A stretch of DNA of 64,000 bases from Pseudomonas fluorescens (GCF_001648775.1 NZ_LVEJ01000021.1:1-64000); one strand, 5' to 3'. Counted from the stretch's first letter, positions 1-7,924 are shown. Numbers and translations: made by a program. The notes: a model not told the origin generated them from the sequence alone.

Positions 1-463
1 GTTTGGCTGCGCCAAACGGTCGCTGCGCTCCCACCCCCGGATCAATCCCTCCTCTCAGCCTTCCGATGTCGCCCGTGGATCAAGATCAAGAGCAGGCGAG
101 CTGACACTCGGCCTATTGAGTGGTGAAGAGCGGGTGTTCGGCTTTGGTTTTGTGGTGGATTCGCCCCTCATCGGAACGCCGCCCGCCCAGCCCTCTCCCG
201 AGGGAGAGGGAGCCGATTTGTGAGCCTTTCAAAATCTGAGTTCAACTCGGTATCGCACGTCGGCGTAACTCTCCCAAACACCTCGGTCAGTCCCCTCTCC
301 CTCTGGGAGAGGGCTAGGGTGAGGGTTGGCTTTTGGCTGTTTAAATATGTGGCAAATATCCAGAACCTTCCCACAAGGTTTTCAGGTTGTCCGTCGGACG
401 CTCGCTCTCTAGGCTCTGGGTGTCGCTGAATGTTCAGTGATCGGGTGTGAGAACCCGCCGAGC
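1..463. other. Intergenic stretch without a credible gene
   Basis: No convincing coding region is visible here. The short ORFs on both strands have atypical composition and lie over repeat sequence. Positions 1-17 form a small perfect palindrome (7-bp arms around TGC), and a composite palindromic repeat occupies 187-325. The rest, including 326-463, shows nothing I can name. Confidence 0.6.
187..325 (-). repeat. Composite palindromic repeat element, copy 1
   Basis: Two arms built on a CCCTCTCCC...GGGAGAGGG palindrome (about 187-213 and 291-325) enclose roughly 80 bp. The interior carries TCAACTCGGTAT at 242-253, whose reverse complement recurs at 13577-13588 inside the copy near 13.5 kb, so this copy lies in the opposite orientation. 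The interior is otherwise more diverged than in the other copies. It resembles a BIME/MITE-like non-coding repeat. Confidence 0.7.
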
Positions 464-492
464 TTGAAACTAGCACCAGTAAGACCATAATT
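464..492 (+). promoter_or_regulatory. Candidate sigma-70 promoter for the DUF6124 gene
   Basis: TTGAAA at 464-469 is followed after 16 bp by CATAAT (486-491), or after 17 bp by ATAATT. Both are good sigma-70 -35/-10 pairs. Transcription would start near 498, putting the structured element at 526-599 in the 5' untranslated leader. Prediction from sequence only. Confidence 0.5.
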
Positions 493-525
493 GCGGCCGG
501 CTTATTAGCTGTCGTAATGCCTTAT

Positions 526-599
526 GGCGGCTGTGTGCGGGCAGACTTCGGTCTGGCCGGTTTTCTGCTCACCGGTTTCTCACTCCGCACATAGCTGCC
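526..599 (+). promoter_or_regulatory. Structured 5' leader RNA (three-way junction) of the DUF6124 gene
   Basis: Positions 526-540 pair with 585-599 in an unbroken 15-bp stem that includes two G-T (G.U in RNA) pairs. Inside are a hairpin CAGAC-TTCG-GTCTG (542-555) capped by a UUCG tetraloop and a second hairpin CCGG (557-560) with CCGG (572-575). The G.U pairs would be C.A mismatches on the other strand, which supports a plus-strand RNA. A smaller hairpin (GCTCG/CGAGC, 632-646) lies just before the start codon. It could be a cis-regulatory leader or an independent small RNA; I know of no assigned class. Confidence 0.6.
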
Positions 600-664
600 A
601 CCCTTTGCCACGTGAGAAATGGCTGAGGGCGGCTCGAATGACGAGCAGATTTTCATGAAAGATA

Positions 665-1021
665 ATGTTGTCCCCCGATCCACCTATCGATCCCACATCT
701 CCACTCGAAGAAGCCATCCGCGCCGACGACCAGATCAAAACCCGCGAAGCCATCAAACGTGCCCTGGATTTCTACCTCAGCCCCGACCCGGTCAAACCCC
801 GGCAGCCCAGCACGATGTTCCTGATCCAGCCAAACATCGACACCGAAAGCCTGTTGGCACATGCCTGTGAGTCACTGGCGTCGGCGAATACGTTAACCGG
901 TAACTTTGCCGATCAATTGGGCCGGCCCGAGCGCAATACGGCGTTGGCGATTCAGCAGATTGTGATGCTCGCTGAGCTGGCGGTGAATCGAGCGTTGGAC
1001 CGGGTTGATCCGCAGACCTGA
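665..1021 (+). CDS. DUF6124 family protein
   Basis: The predicted protein has 118 residues, no signal peptide and no membrane segment. It fits the Pseudomonas DUF6124 family as I remember it: a Pro/Asp-rich N-terminus (LSPDPPIDPTSP), a central AIKRALDFYLSP segment, and a helical C-terminal half with DTESLLAHACESLASA and AIQQIVMLAELAVNRALD. The function of the family is unknown. The start at 665 gives the family-like N-terminus; the ATG at 655 is in another frame, and the ribosome binding site is weak (GAAAG). The gene stands alone behind a structured leader and ends before a REP doublet and a bidirectional terminator, so it is probably monocistronic. Confidence 0.8.
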   Translation: MLSPDPPIDPTSPLEEAIRADDQIKTREAIKRALDFYLSPDPVKPRQPSTMFLIQPNIDTESLLAHACESLASANTLTGNFADQLGRPERNTALAIQQIVMLAELAVNRALDRVDPQT

Positions 1022-1037
1022 GACCGCGTTATCGTTC

Positions 1038-1105
1038 TTCGCGAGCAAGCTCGCTCCCACAGGTGGATTGCATTTCAACCTGTGGGAGCGAGCTTGCTCG
1101 CGAAG
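1038..1105. repeat. REP doublet, short-spacer class
   Basis: A CTTCGCGAGCAAGCTCGCTCCCAC arm and its inverted partner face each other across about 20 bp. The spacer, read on the minus strand, contains TTGAAATGCA, a motif shared with the doublets at 2039 and 14867. This is a REP/BIME-type element of P. fluorescens relatives. Confidence 0.85.
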
Positions 1106-1137
1106 GCGGCGGTTCATCCACAGCAAATCCCAGGCAC

Positions 1138-1174
1138 AAAAAAACCGCCGATCATGCACCGATCGGCGGTTTTT
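1138..1174. terminator. Bidirectional intrinsic terminator
   Basis: A perfect 9-bp stem (CCGCCGATC 1145-1153 with GATCGGCGG 1161-1169) is flanked by seven A residues on the left and five T residues on the right. It can therefore end both the plus-strand DUF6124 transcript and the minus-strand SIMPL transcript. Confidence 0.9.
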
Positions 1175-1192
1175 CATTCAACCCACTTCAAA

Positions 1193-1909
1193 TCACTGCA
1201 TCAACACTTCAATCGAGCCATCAGCGGTCATGCTCACCTGGCTGGTGCCGGCTTCAACTTCCGGCGTCACCGGTGCCGAATCCATGGCGGCGGCTTTCAT
1301 CATCATCGGTGCGCGCAGGTACGGCTGTGGATAGCCGTTGCTGTTGAGGTTCAGGTTGACGATTTTGTAACCCTTGCCGCCCAGTGCGTCGGTGGCCAGT
1401 TGCGCGCGGGCCTTGAAGGCGGTGACGGCTTCTTTCAGCAACTGGTCTTCACTGGCCTTGCGGGTCGGGTCGGCGATGGCGAAGTCCATGCCGCCCATTT
1501 TCAGGTCGCCGAGCAGTTCGCCGGTGAGTTTGGACAGGGCGGCGAAGTCGGCGCTTTCCAGGCGCAGTTCGGCGCGTTCACGCCAGCCGGTGATTTTCTG
1601 GCCTTTGGTGTCGTAGATCGGGTAGCTGTTGCGGCTGCCCTGGCGCAGGGTGATGTCTTTGACTTGCTTGGCCTGGGCCAGGGCCTTGTTCATGGTGGTG
1701 CTGACGTCGGCGGCGAGTTTGGCCGGGTCGGTGTTTTGTTCTTCGGTGTAGAGGGTGACGATCATCAGGTCGCGGGCGACTTCCGTGCTGACTTCGGCGC
1801 GCAGGGAAATCTGGTTGTAGTGCAGCTCATCGGCGGCCAGGGCTGGAAGGCTGGCGATGCTGCCGACGGTCAGGGCGAGAAGGGCGGCGCTGCGGCGAAA
1901 TGTGTGCAT
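1193..1909 (-). CDS. SIMPL domain-containing protein (DUF541, YggE-like)
   Basis: A 238-residue secreted protein with a clear signal peptide (residues 1-25, cleavage after LPALA) followed by one SIMPL/DUF541 domain. Recognisable parts are the N-terminal strand with TEVARDLMIVTLYTEEQ, the central RQGSRNSYPIYD and GWRERAELRLES segments, and the C-terminal helix-strand region ending near residue 200. The family includes E. coli YggE, linked to protection against oxidative stress, but its molecular activity is not established. The tail after residue 205 is Ala/Met-rich. The gene is transcribed alone and ends at the shared terminator just downstream. Confidence 0.85.
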   Translation of the reverse strand: MHTFRRSAALLALTVGSIASLPALAADELHYNQISLRAEVSTEVARDLMIVTLYTEEQNTDPAKLAADVSTTMNKALAQAKQVKDITLRQGSRNSYPIYDTKGQKITGWRERAELRLESADFAALSKLTGELLGDLKMGGMDFAIADPTRKASEDQLLKEAVTAFKARAQLATDALGGKGYKIVNLNLNSNGYPQPYLRAPMMMKAAAMDSAPVTPEVEAGTSQVSMTADGSIEVLMQ

Positions 1910-2038
1910 GAAAGCTCCTTGATGAGGGCGCAGGTGATGGTTCGGGGGCCTGCGTGAAACAATCAGACTCTAGCTTTTATGATCCGGTTCGCCCAGTTAC
2001 AACTTCTATACAGATGACCGGGGCTGCTGCGCAGCCAT

Positions 2039-2102
2039 TCGCGAGCAGGCTCGCTCCCACCTTGAAATGCATTCCCCTGTGGGAGCGAGCCTGCTCGCGA
2101 AG
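2039..2102. repeat. REP doublet, short-spacer class
   Basis: Inward-facing REP arms (TCGCGAGCAGGCTCGCTCCCAC and its inverse) flank a 19-bp spacer containing TTGAAATGCATTCC. It lies between the divergent SIMPL gene and roxS. Confidence 0.85.
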
Positions 2103-2223
2103 ACGTCCTTATAGCCGCCGAAAATGTTTTCGCCATGTGGTCGTTTGCCGCACTTTCGCCTCTGAAGGGCGCGGCTTGGTTATACTCCGTGCGATCCGCC
2201 TGGAGCGCTCATCAGGAGAGCTC

Positions 2224-3486
2224 ATGCTCGCCCCCGTACAACTGACTTCCGCCACTCGCCAGAACCTCTGGCGGCTGACTTTCATCCGCACCCTGGTGCT
2301 CGCCGCGCAGGCCGGCTCCGTAGGCCTGGCTTACTGGCTGCAACTGTTGCCGTTGCCGTGGGTGCAACTGGCGATGACCCTCGGCTGCTCGACGCTGCTC
2401 TGCGTGTTTACCGCCGTGCGGTTGCGCACCTCGTGGCCAGTGACCGAACTCGAATACGCCCTGCAATTGGCCTGCGATCTGGTGATCCACAGTGCGCTGC
2501 TGTATTTCTCCGGCGGTTCGACCAATCCGTTCGTTTCCTATTATCTGGTGCCGCTGACCATCGCCGCGGTGACGCTGCCGTGGCGCTATTCGGTGATCCT
2601 CTCCGGTATTGCGCTGGCGCTGTACACCGTGATGCTGACGCGTTTCTATCCGCTGGAAACCCTGCCGGTGGCCCGCGAAAACCTGCAGATTTACGGCATG
2701 TGGCTGAGCTTCGCGCTCGCCGCTGCGGTGATCACCTTCTTCGCCGCGCGCATGGCCGAAGAGCTGCGTCGTCAGGAAGAATTGCGCGCGATCCGTCGTG
2801 AAGAAGGCCTGCGTGATCAGCAACTGCTGGCCGTTGCCACCCAGGCCGCCGGCGCCGCGCATGAACTGGGCACACCGCTGGCGACCATGAGCGTGTTGCT
2901 CAAGGAAATGCAGCAGGATCATCCCGACCCGATGCTGCAGGATGATCTGAAGGTGCTGCAGGATCAGGTCAAACTCTGCAAAGAAACCTTGCAACAACTG
3001 GTGCGCGCCGCCGAAGCCAATCGTCGTCTGGCCGTCGAGATGCAGGACGTCACCGACTGGCTCGACGAAGCGTTGAACCGTTGGCACCTGATGCGTCCGG
3101 AGGCCAGTTACCGTTTCCACCGTCTCGGCCAAGGCACGGTGCCGCGCATGGCGCCGCCGCCGGACCTGACTCAGGCGCTGCTGAATCTGCTCAACAACGC
3201 CGCCGATGCCTGCCCGGAAAACCTGCAGGTCACGCTCGACTGGGATGCGGAAAACCTGACCATCAGTATTCGTGACCACGGCGCCGGTGTGCCGCTGGCC
3301 ATCGCCGAGCAAATCGGCAAACCGTTTTTTACCACCAAGGGCAAAGGTTTCGGCCTGGGCCTGTTTTTGAGCAAGGCCAGCGTGACACGCGCCGGCGGCT
3401 CAGTGAAACTCTATAGTCATGAGGAAGGCGGCACGCTCACCGAGCTGCGCCTGCCCCACGGCGCCCGAGGAGACCAACATGAGTGA
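2224..3486 (+). CDS. roxS: Redox-responsive sensor histidine kinase RoxS (RegB/PrrB type)
   Basis: A 420-residue membrane histidine kinase. About six transmembrane helices occupy residues 20-175 and include GGSTNPF (97-103), the GGxxNPF motif associated with quinone sensing in RegB. The dimerisation/phosphoacceptor region has His213 in AAHELGTPLA, followed by an HATPase_c domain with NLLNNAADA, DHGAGVP and GLGLFLSKA. The family senses respiratory redox state and phosphorylates RoxR, which controls terminal oxidases. The ATG at 2224 follows a GGAGAG ribosome binding site; the frame is open further upstream, but that part runs through a REP element and is unlikely to be translated. It overlaps roxR by 8 nt. 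Confidence 0.9.
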   Translation: MLAPVQLTSATRQNLWRLTFIRTLVLAAQAGSVGLAYWLQLLPLPWVQLAMTLGCSTLLCVFTAVRLRTSWPVTELEYALQLACDLVIHSALLYFSGGSTNPFVSYYLVPLTIAAVTLPWRYSVILSGIALALYTVMLTRFYPLETLPVARENLQIYGMWLSFALAAAVITFFAARMAEELRRQEELRAIRREEGLRDQQLLAVATQAAGAAHELGTPLATMSVLLKEMQQDHPDPMLQDDLKVLQDQVKLCKETLQQLVRAAEANRRLAVEMQDVTDWLDEALNRWHLMRPEASYRFHRLGQGTVPRMAPPPDLTQALLNLLNNAADACPENLQVTLDWDAENLTISIRDHGAGVPLAIAEQIGKPFFTTKGKGFGLGLFLSKASVTRAGGSVKLYSHEEGGTLTELRLPHGARGDQHE

Positions 3487-4039
3487 CGAAATCCAAGTCG
3501 AAGGCGAAGAACTGCCGCATTTGCTGCTGGTCGACGACGACGCAACGTTCACCCGAGTGATGGCCCGTGCCATGGCTCGTCGTGGCTTTCGCGTCAGCAC
3601 CGCCGGTTCCGCCGAAGAAGGCCTGACCATCGCCCAGGCCGATCTGCCTGATTACGCCGCGCTCGACCTGAAAATGGACGGCGACTCCGGTCTGGTGCTG
3701 CTGCCCAAACTGCTGGAGCTGGACCCGGAAATGCGCGTGGTGATCCTCACCGGTTATTCGAGCATTGCCACCGCCGTCGAGGCGATCAAGCGCGGCGCCT
3801 GCAACTACCTGTGCAAACCGGCCGACGCCGACGACGTGCTGGCCGCGCTGCTGTCGGAGCACGCTGACCTCGACAGTCTGGTGCCGGAAAACCCGATGTC
3901 GGTCGATCGACTGCAGTGGGAACACATCCAGCGCGTGCTCACCGAACACGAAGGCAACATCTCCGCCACTGCCCGCGCCCTGGGCATGCACCGCCGCACT
4001 CTGCAGCGCAAACTGCAGAAGCGCCCGGTTCGTCGCTGA
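3479..4039 (+). CDS. roxR: Response regulator RoxR
   Basis: A 186-residue response regulator of the RegA/PrrA/ActR type. The receiver domain (about 14-125) has the acidic pocket VDDDAT, the phosphoacceptor Asp63 in ALDLKMDGDSG, and the conserved Thr and Lys in ILTGYSS and LCKPAD. A short Fis-type helix-turn-helix at the C-terminus (about 140-183, ISATARALGMHRRTLQRKLQ) binds DNA. The start overlaps the end of roxS, so the pair is translationally coupled. Family knowledge places cytochrome oxidase genes under its control. Confidence 0.92.
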   Translation: MSDEIQVEGEELPHLLLVDDDATFTRVMARAMARRGFRVSTAGSAEEGLTIAQADLPDYAALDLKMDGDSGLVLLPKLLELDPEMRVVILTGYSSIATAVEAIKRGACNYLCKPADADDVLAALLSEHADLDSLVPENPMSVDRLQWEHIQRVLTEHEGNISATARALGMHRRTLQRKLQKRPVRR

Positions 4040-4077
4040 ACCTGCGCTGAACGACTATCGCCAGCCCTCGCGATAAA

Positions 4078-4105
4078 ACGCACCGATCTACTATGATCGG
4101 TGCGT
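4078..4105 (+). terminator. Probable terminator after roxR
   Basis: A perfect 11-bp stem (ACGCACCGATC 4078-4088 with GATCGGTGCGT 4095-4105) with a 6-nt loop is followed by a T-rich but interrupted tract. It lies in the 96-bp gap between roxR and the ABC transporter gene and probably separates their transcription. Confidence 0.65.
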
Positions 4106-4135
4106 GTCTGTTCTTTTCTATATCGAGCCTTATCC

Positions 4136-5863
4136 ATGAATCAGAACGCTGAATATTCCGCGGTCAACGATGCTGTGCGCGGGCAGTTTTTTCGCAAGGT
4201 CTGGGCGATTATCACGCCGTATTGGCGCAGTGAAGAGAAGGGCAAGGCCTGGACGCTGCTGATCGCGGTGATCGCGCTATCGCTGCTCAGTGTGGGCATC
4301 TCGGTGTGGTTCAACACCTGGTACAAGGATTTTTACAACGCCCTGCAAAAGAAGGACGAAGCGGCGTTCTGGCAATTGATTCTGTATTTCTGCGGCATTG
4401 CGGCCGTGGCGATTATCGGTGCCGTGTACCGGCTCTATCTGACCCAGATGCTGACGATTCGCTGGCGGGCCTGGCTCACTGAAAAGCATTTCTCGCGTTG
4501 GCTTGCCGACAAGAATTACTACCAGCTGGAGCAGGGCGGTTACACCGATAACCCGGACCAGCGGATTTCCGAAGACCTCAACAACTTCACTTCCAACACC
4601 CTCGAGCTGGGGATCGGACTGCTGCGCAATATCGTCAGTCTGGTGTCATTCTCGATCATTCTCTGGGGTGTTTCGGGCAGCATTGAAGTCTATGGCATCA
4701 CCATTCCCGGCTACATGTTCTGGTGTGTGCTCGTCTATGCGGTGGTGGGCAGTTGGCTGACGCATTTGATTGGTCGTCGCTTGATCGGTCTGAACAACCA
4801 ACAACAACGCTTCGAAGCTGACTTGCGTTTTTCCATGGTGCGAATTCGCGAGAACGCCGAAAGCATCGCGTTGTACAACGGTGAGCCGAACGAAAATCGT
4901 CGGTTGAGCGCCCGCTTCGGCAATGTCTGGCACAACTTCTGGGACATCATGAAAGTGTCCAAGCGCCTGACCTTCTTCACCGCCGGTTACAGTCAGGCGG
5001 CCATCATCTTCCCGTTCATCGTGGCCTCGCCGCGTTACCTCGCCGGCAAGATCGAGCTGGGTGAACTGATGCAGATCAGCTCGGCATTCGGCAACGTTCA
5101 GGAGAGCTTCAGCTGGTTTATCAGCGCGTACCAGAGCCTGGCGTCCTGGCGCGCCACTTGTGATCGACTGCTGAGTTTCCGCCAGGCCATGACCGACAAC
5201 GAAGAACGCACCCCGGCCATCGATGTGCAGAATCAGGGCAGCGAATTGAAAGTGCATAACCTCGGTCTGGATCTGGCCGATGGTCGTCATCTGCTGACCA
5301 GCGCCGACATGACGGTGGAACCTGGTGAGCGGGTGATGCTCAGCGGGCGCTCCGGCAGCGGCAAATCGACGTTGTTGCGGGCGATGGGGCATTTGTGGCC
5401 GGCGGGGCACGGCAACATCCGCTTGCCGGCGGCGCGTTATCTATTCCTGCCGCAGAAACCCTATCTGCCGATTGGCACCCTGCGCGAGGCCTTGAGTTAT
5501 CCACAGGCGGGCGACACCTACGCGTCGGAACGTTATGCACAAGTGTTGGAAACCTGCCGCTTGCCGCATCTGGTCGCGCGACTGGACGAGGCCAATCACT
5601 GGCAACGCATGCTCTCGCCGGGTGAGCAACAACGACTGGCCTTTGCCCGCGCACTGCTTTACGCACCGCAATGGCTGTACATGGACGAAGCCACTTCGGC
5701 GATGGATGAAGAAGACGAAGCGACGCTGTATCAGGCGCTGATCGATCAGTTGCCGGGCCTGAGCATTGTCAGTGTCGGCCATCGCAGCAGTCTGAAACGC
5801 TTCCATCCACGGCATGTGCGGATCGACAGCGGCCATTTGGTTGAACAGACCGTGACTGCTTGA
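4136..5863 (+). CDS. SbmA/BacA-like ABC transporter, fused permease and ATPase (YddA type)
   Basis: A 575-residue ABC half-transporter with the permease at the N-terminus and the ATPase at the C-terminus. Residues about 35-330 hold the ABC_membrane_2 domain with some six helices (TLLIAVIALSLLSVGISVWF is the first). The ATPase has Walker A SGRSGSGKST, a modified signature (LSPGEQQR rather than LSGGQQQ), Walker B WLYMDEATSAMD and the switch His in VGHRSSLKRFH. The family includes YddA and relatives of the peptide importers SbmA/BacA; the substrate here is unknown. A terminator-like hairpin precedes it, so it is probably expressed alone. Confidence 0.85.
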   Translation: MNQNAEYSAVNDAVRGQFFRKVWAIITPYWRSEEKGKAWTLLIAVIALSLLSVGISVWFNTWYKDFYNALQKKDEAAFWQLILYFCGIAAVAIIGAVYRLYLTQMLTIRWRAWLTEKHFSRWLADKNYYQLEQGGYTDNPDQRISEDLNNFTSNTLELGIGLLRNIVSLVSFSIILWGVSGSIEVYGITIPGYMFWCVLVYAVVGSWLTHLIGRRLIGLNNQQQRFEADLRFSMVRIRENAESIALYNGEPNENRRLSARFGNVWHNFWDIMKVSKRLTFFTAGYSQAAIIFPFIVASPRYLAGKIELGELMQISSAFGNVQESFSWFISAYQSLASWRATCDRLLSFRQAMTDNEERTPAIDVQNQGSELKVHNLGLDLADGRHLLTSADMTVEPGERVMLSGRSGSGKSTLLRAMGHLWPAGHGNIRLPAARYLFLPQKPYLPIGTLREALSYPQAGDTYASERYAQVLETCRLPHLVARLDEANHWQRMLSPGEQQRLAFARALLYAPQWLYMDEATSAMDEEDEATLYQALIDQLPGLSIVSVGHRSSLKRFHPRHVRIDSGHLVEQTVTA

Positions 5864-5879
5864 TCCCACACATCCCCTT

Positions 5880-5963
5880 GTGGGAGCGAGCCTGCTCGCG
5901 AAGGCGATGTCCTGGTCGAAGTATGTGTCGACTGGCAGTACGCTTTCGCGAGCAGGCTCCCAC
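5880..5963. repeat. REP doublet, long-spacer class
   Basis: Outward-organised arms GTGGGAGCGAGCCTGCTCGCGAAG and its inverse are separated by about 40 bp. The right arm lacks the second GCTC copy (AGCAGGCTCCCACA), so it is slightly shortened. Confidence 0.8.
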
Positions 5964-6042
5964 AGGGGCGCAGTGGAATGCCAACAGTGATCGTACAACC
6001 CGCTTGAGCTATGATGCCCACAAGCCGAATTTTCGAGACAAG

Positions 6043-6798
6043 ATGCACACCATGGAAAACCTGATCGACACCCCGCGTCTCCCGCGCAAGCGCCGCAGCC
6101 TGGCCCAGGAACTGGTGACGGTGCTGAGCGAGCAGATCCGCGATGGCCTGCTTAAACGCGGTGACAAATTGCCTACCGAGTCGGCGATCATGGAAGCCCA
6201 TGGCGTCAGCCGCACCGTGGTGCGCGAAGCGATTTCCCGTTTGCAGGCTGCCGGCCAGGTGGAAACCCGCCATGGCATTGGCACCTTTGTGCTCGACACG
6301 CCAAGCCCGAGTGGCTTCCGTATCGACCCGGCCACTGTCGTCACCCTGCGCGATGTATTGGCCATTCTCGAATTACGCATCAGCCTTGAAGTCGAGTCTG
6401 CCGGCCTCGCTGCACAACGCCGCAGCGCCGAGCAACTGGCGACCATGCGCGCCGCCCTCGATGCGCTCAATGAAAGCGCCGCCCACGCCAGTGATGCGGT
6501 TGCGTCGGACTTTGCCTTCCACCTGGAAATCGCGCTGTCCACCGGCAACCGTTACTTCACCGACATCATGACCCACCTGGGCACCAGCATCATTCCGCGT
6601 ACACGGCTGAATTCGGCGCGACTGGCCCACGATGATCAACAGCACTACATGAGCCGCCTGAGCCGTGAGCACGAAGAAATCTACGACGCGATTGCCCGTC
6701 AGGATTCCGATGCAGCGCGTGCCGCGATGCGGCTGCACCTGACCAACAGTCGTGAAAGACTGCGCCAGGCCCATGAAGAGGCGCAGGCGCAGGGCTAG
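6043..6798 (+). CDS. FadR/GntR-family regulator with FCD domain, probable galactarate/glucarate regulator
   Basis: A 251-residue transcription factor (248 if the second ATG at 6052 is used). The N-terminal winged helix (about 15-85) shows the GntR pattern DKLPTESAIMEAHGVSRTVVREAISRL and ends in RHGIGTFV. The C-terminal FCD ligand-binding domain (about 95-235) contains metal-ligand positions such as DFAFHLEIA and HEEIYDAI. FCD regulators usually respond to sugar acids or other carboxylates. The galactarate operon starts 1.2 kb downstream with FCD-like palindromic operators, and I infer that this gene controls it; two unrelated minus-strand genes lie between. Confidence 0.8.
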   Translation: MHTMENLIDTPRLPRKRRSLAQELVTVLSEQIRDGLLKRGDKLPTESAIMEAHGVSRTVVREAISRLQAAGQVETRHGIGTFVLDTPSPSGFRIDPATVVTLRDVLAILELRISLEVESAGLAAQRRSAEQLATMRAALDALNESAAHASDAVASDFAFHLEIALSTGNRYFTDIMTHLGTSIIPRTRLNSARLAHDDQQHYMSRLSREHEEIYDAIARQDSDAARAAMRLHLTNSRERLRQAHEEAQAQG

Positions 6799-6806
6799 CT
6801 CACCGT

Positions 6807-7151
6807 TTACTTGATAATCCACAAAGAGATTGGCGGTGTCGGGAAGTAAGCATCATTTCGGGCACACCAGAACCTCGGGAACGTGATGTCGAATTCTTCT
6901 TTCTGAATTTGAAATTCGAATTCCTTTCCATAATTTTCTTCAGTCACAGGTTTCGAAGAAACCCAAGGATTTATTTGGATCAGCTCAAAGGTGATCTGAT
7001 CTCCAATCTTGAATTCGGGATTCCAGGGAACGATGCCGTGGGCTGGGCCGCTCAATTTAGTAAGGTCAAGAGTTAGAGAGCCATTATCATCGGCAGTAGC
7101 TTCTCTAAATCCAGGAAAGTAAGAGTTTTTTTCTGATTGGGGTGAATTCAT
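6807..7151 (-). CDS. Hypothetical protein, low-GC orphan
   Basis: A 114-residue soluble protein with no signal peptide or membrane segment. It has a good ribosome binding site (AAAGGAATTAGAG before ATG 7151). Base composition is clearly more AT-rich than the neighbours. The segment SLTLDLTKLSGPAHGIVPW followed by FKIGDQITFELIQ resembles, in my memory, repeat units in Pseudomonas surface or invasin-like proteins, but this is a weak inference. The C-terminus is aromatic and Pro-rich. No function can be assigned. It is separated from the next orphan gene, on the same strand, by about 190 bp. Confidence 0.6.
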   Translation of the reverse strand: MNSPQSEKNSYFPGFREATADDNGSLTLDLTKLSGPAHGIVPWNPEFKIGDQITFELIQINPWVSSKPVTEENYGKEFEFQIQKEEFDITFPRFWCARNDAYFPTPPISLWIIK

Positions 7152-7342
7152 CTCTAATTCCTTTTTTCACAATGATTAAGCCGTGATTCGATTCACAGCG
7201 CGTAGGGGTGTCTCGTCACCTACGTGATCATTACGGGCGAGAAAAAAATGGCTGGCACCTGTAAGAAATACCAGTTCAGACGAACGGTCGATCTGCTGCC
7301 TGCGTACGCCTGACCGTTACACGGACAGGCGCGGAGAGAGGC

Positions 7343-7723
7343 TCAACCCTCGATCCGTAACGTCAACACCTGCGAAAACGGCTCCATACTCGACTCATCG
7401 GAAAACTTGTAGCGCAATTCAACCTCTCTGTTCAGGTACGGAAGCAGCGCCTCTTTGGGGATCTGCAACTCGATCCCCGTGAGTTTTTCCATCTCGTCTT
7501 CGGCATCGTCCCAGGTGCCAGTGTCCACTTCTTCGCCTGCCCATTCCGGCTCTTCCGGGTCGTCACCGAGAATTGGATAAACACTCCAGTTCGCCGGAAA
7601 ATCGCTCGAATCCGGGACCTGTACGATCAATACATCGGGTAGCACGGATAGCTGAAGGGTGAGGGTGTCAGAGGCAGAAGAGGCGATTTGCGCGAGGGTC
7701 GGTGCAGCATAATTCACAAACAT
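7343..7723 (-). CDS. Hypothetical acidic protein
   Basis: A 126-residue, strongly acidic soluble protein. I chose ATG 7723 because AAGGAAACCGAA lies directly before it; an in-frame ATG at 7771 would add 16 residues without a comparable site. The middle is very rich in Asp, Glu and Trp (ILGDDPEEPEWAGEEVDTG). The end (VELRYKFSDES...QVLTLRIEG) looks like a beta-strand-rich unit of the type seen in Pseudomonas repeat proteins, which would relate it loosely to the upstream orphan. I do not recognise a function. Confidence 0.6.
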   Translation of the reverse strand: MFVNYAAPTLAQIASSASDTLTLQLSVLPDVLIVQVPDSSDFPANWSVYPILGDDPEEPEWAGEEVDTGTWDDAEDEMEKLTGIELQIPKEALLPYLNREVELRYKFSDESSMEPFSQVLTLRIEG

Positions 7724-7876
7724 TTCGGTTTCCTTCGAAGGTCCGCCACGATCCTTCGTGGCAGTCGTCACACCTTACCCGGCGTTTCTCCCAGCGCTCA
7801 TTAAACGAATCTTGACCAGACATTTCCGCAGCTCAACCCAGTAAACACGGGCCATTGCGATCAATACCGTTGCGTC

Positions 7877-7897
7877 TTGTACGATTTTGTCCGACAA
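7877..7897. promoter_or_regulatory. Candidate GntR/FCD operator 1
   Basis: TTGTCCGACAA (7887-7897) is a perfect 5+1+5 palindrome of the kind bound by FCD-GntR regulators. It is preceded by TTGTACGAT (7877-7885), a half-site repeated exactly in operator 2. Confidence 0.5.
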
Positions 7898-7924
7898 AAA
7901 ACCACCCGCAACGATGAAATGCAG

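Noticed and set aside
1..17. Perfect palindrome GTTTGGC-TGC-GCCAAAC at the left edge
   Set aside because: Too close to the border to judge; no T-tract and no gene to relate it to.
168..488. Small ORFs on both strands at the left edge
   Set aside because: They translate the palindromic repeat element (ALSQRERG/LPLPRERAG-type peptides) and are not genes.
619..870. Alternative ORF starting upstream of the DUF6124 gene
   Set aside because: Different frame, Pro/Arg/His-rich shadow; the DUF6124 frame shows family motifs.
1082..1957. 291-codon plus-strand ORF across the SIMPL gene
   Set aside because: It begins in a REP element and is antisense to a gene with a clean signal peptide and family motifs.
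7196..7226. Possible hairpin CGTAGG...CCTACG between the two orphan genes
   Set aside because: Imperfect with a bulge and without a T-tract; not convincing as a terminator or operator.
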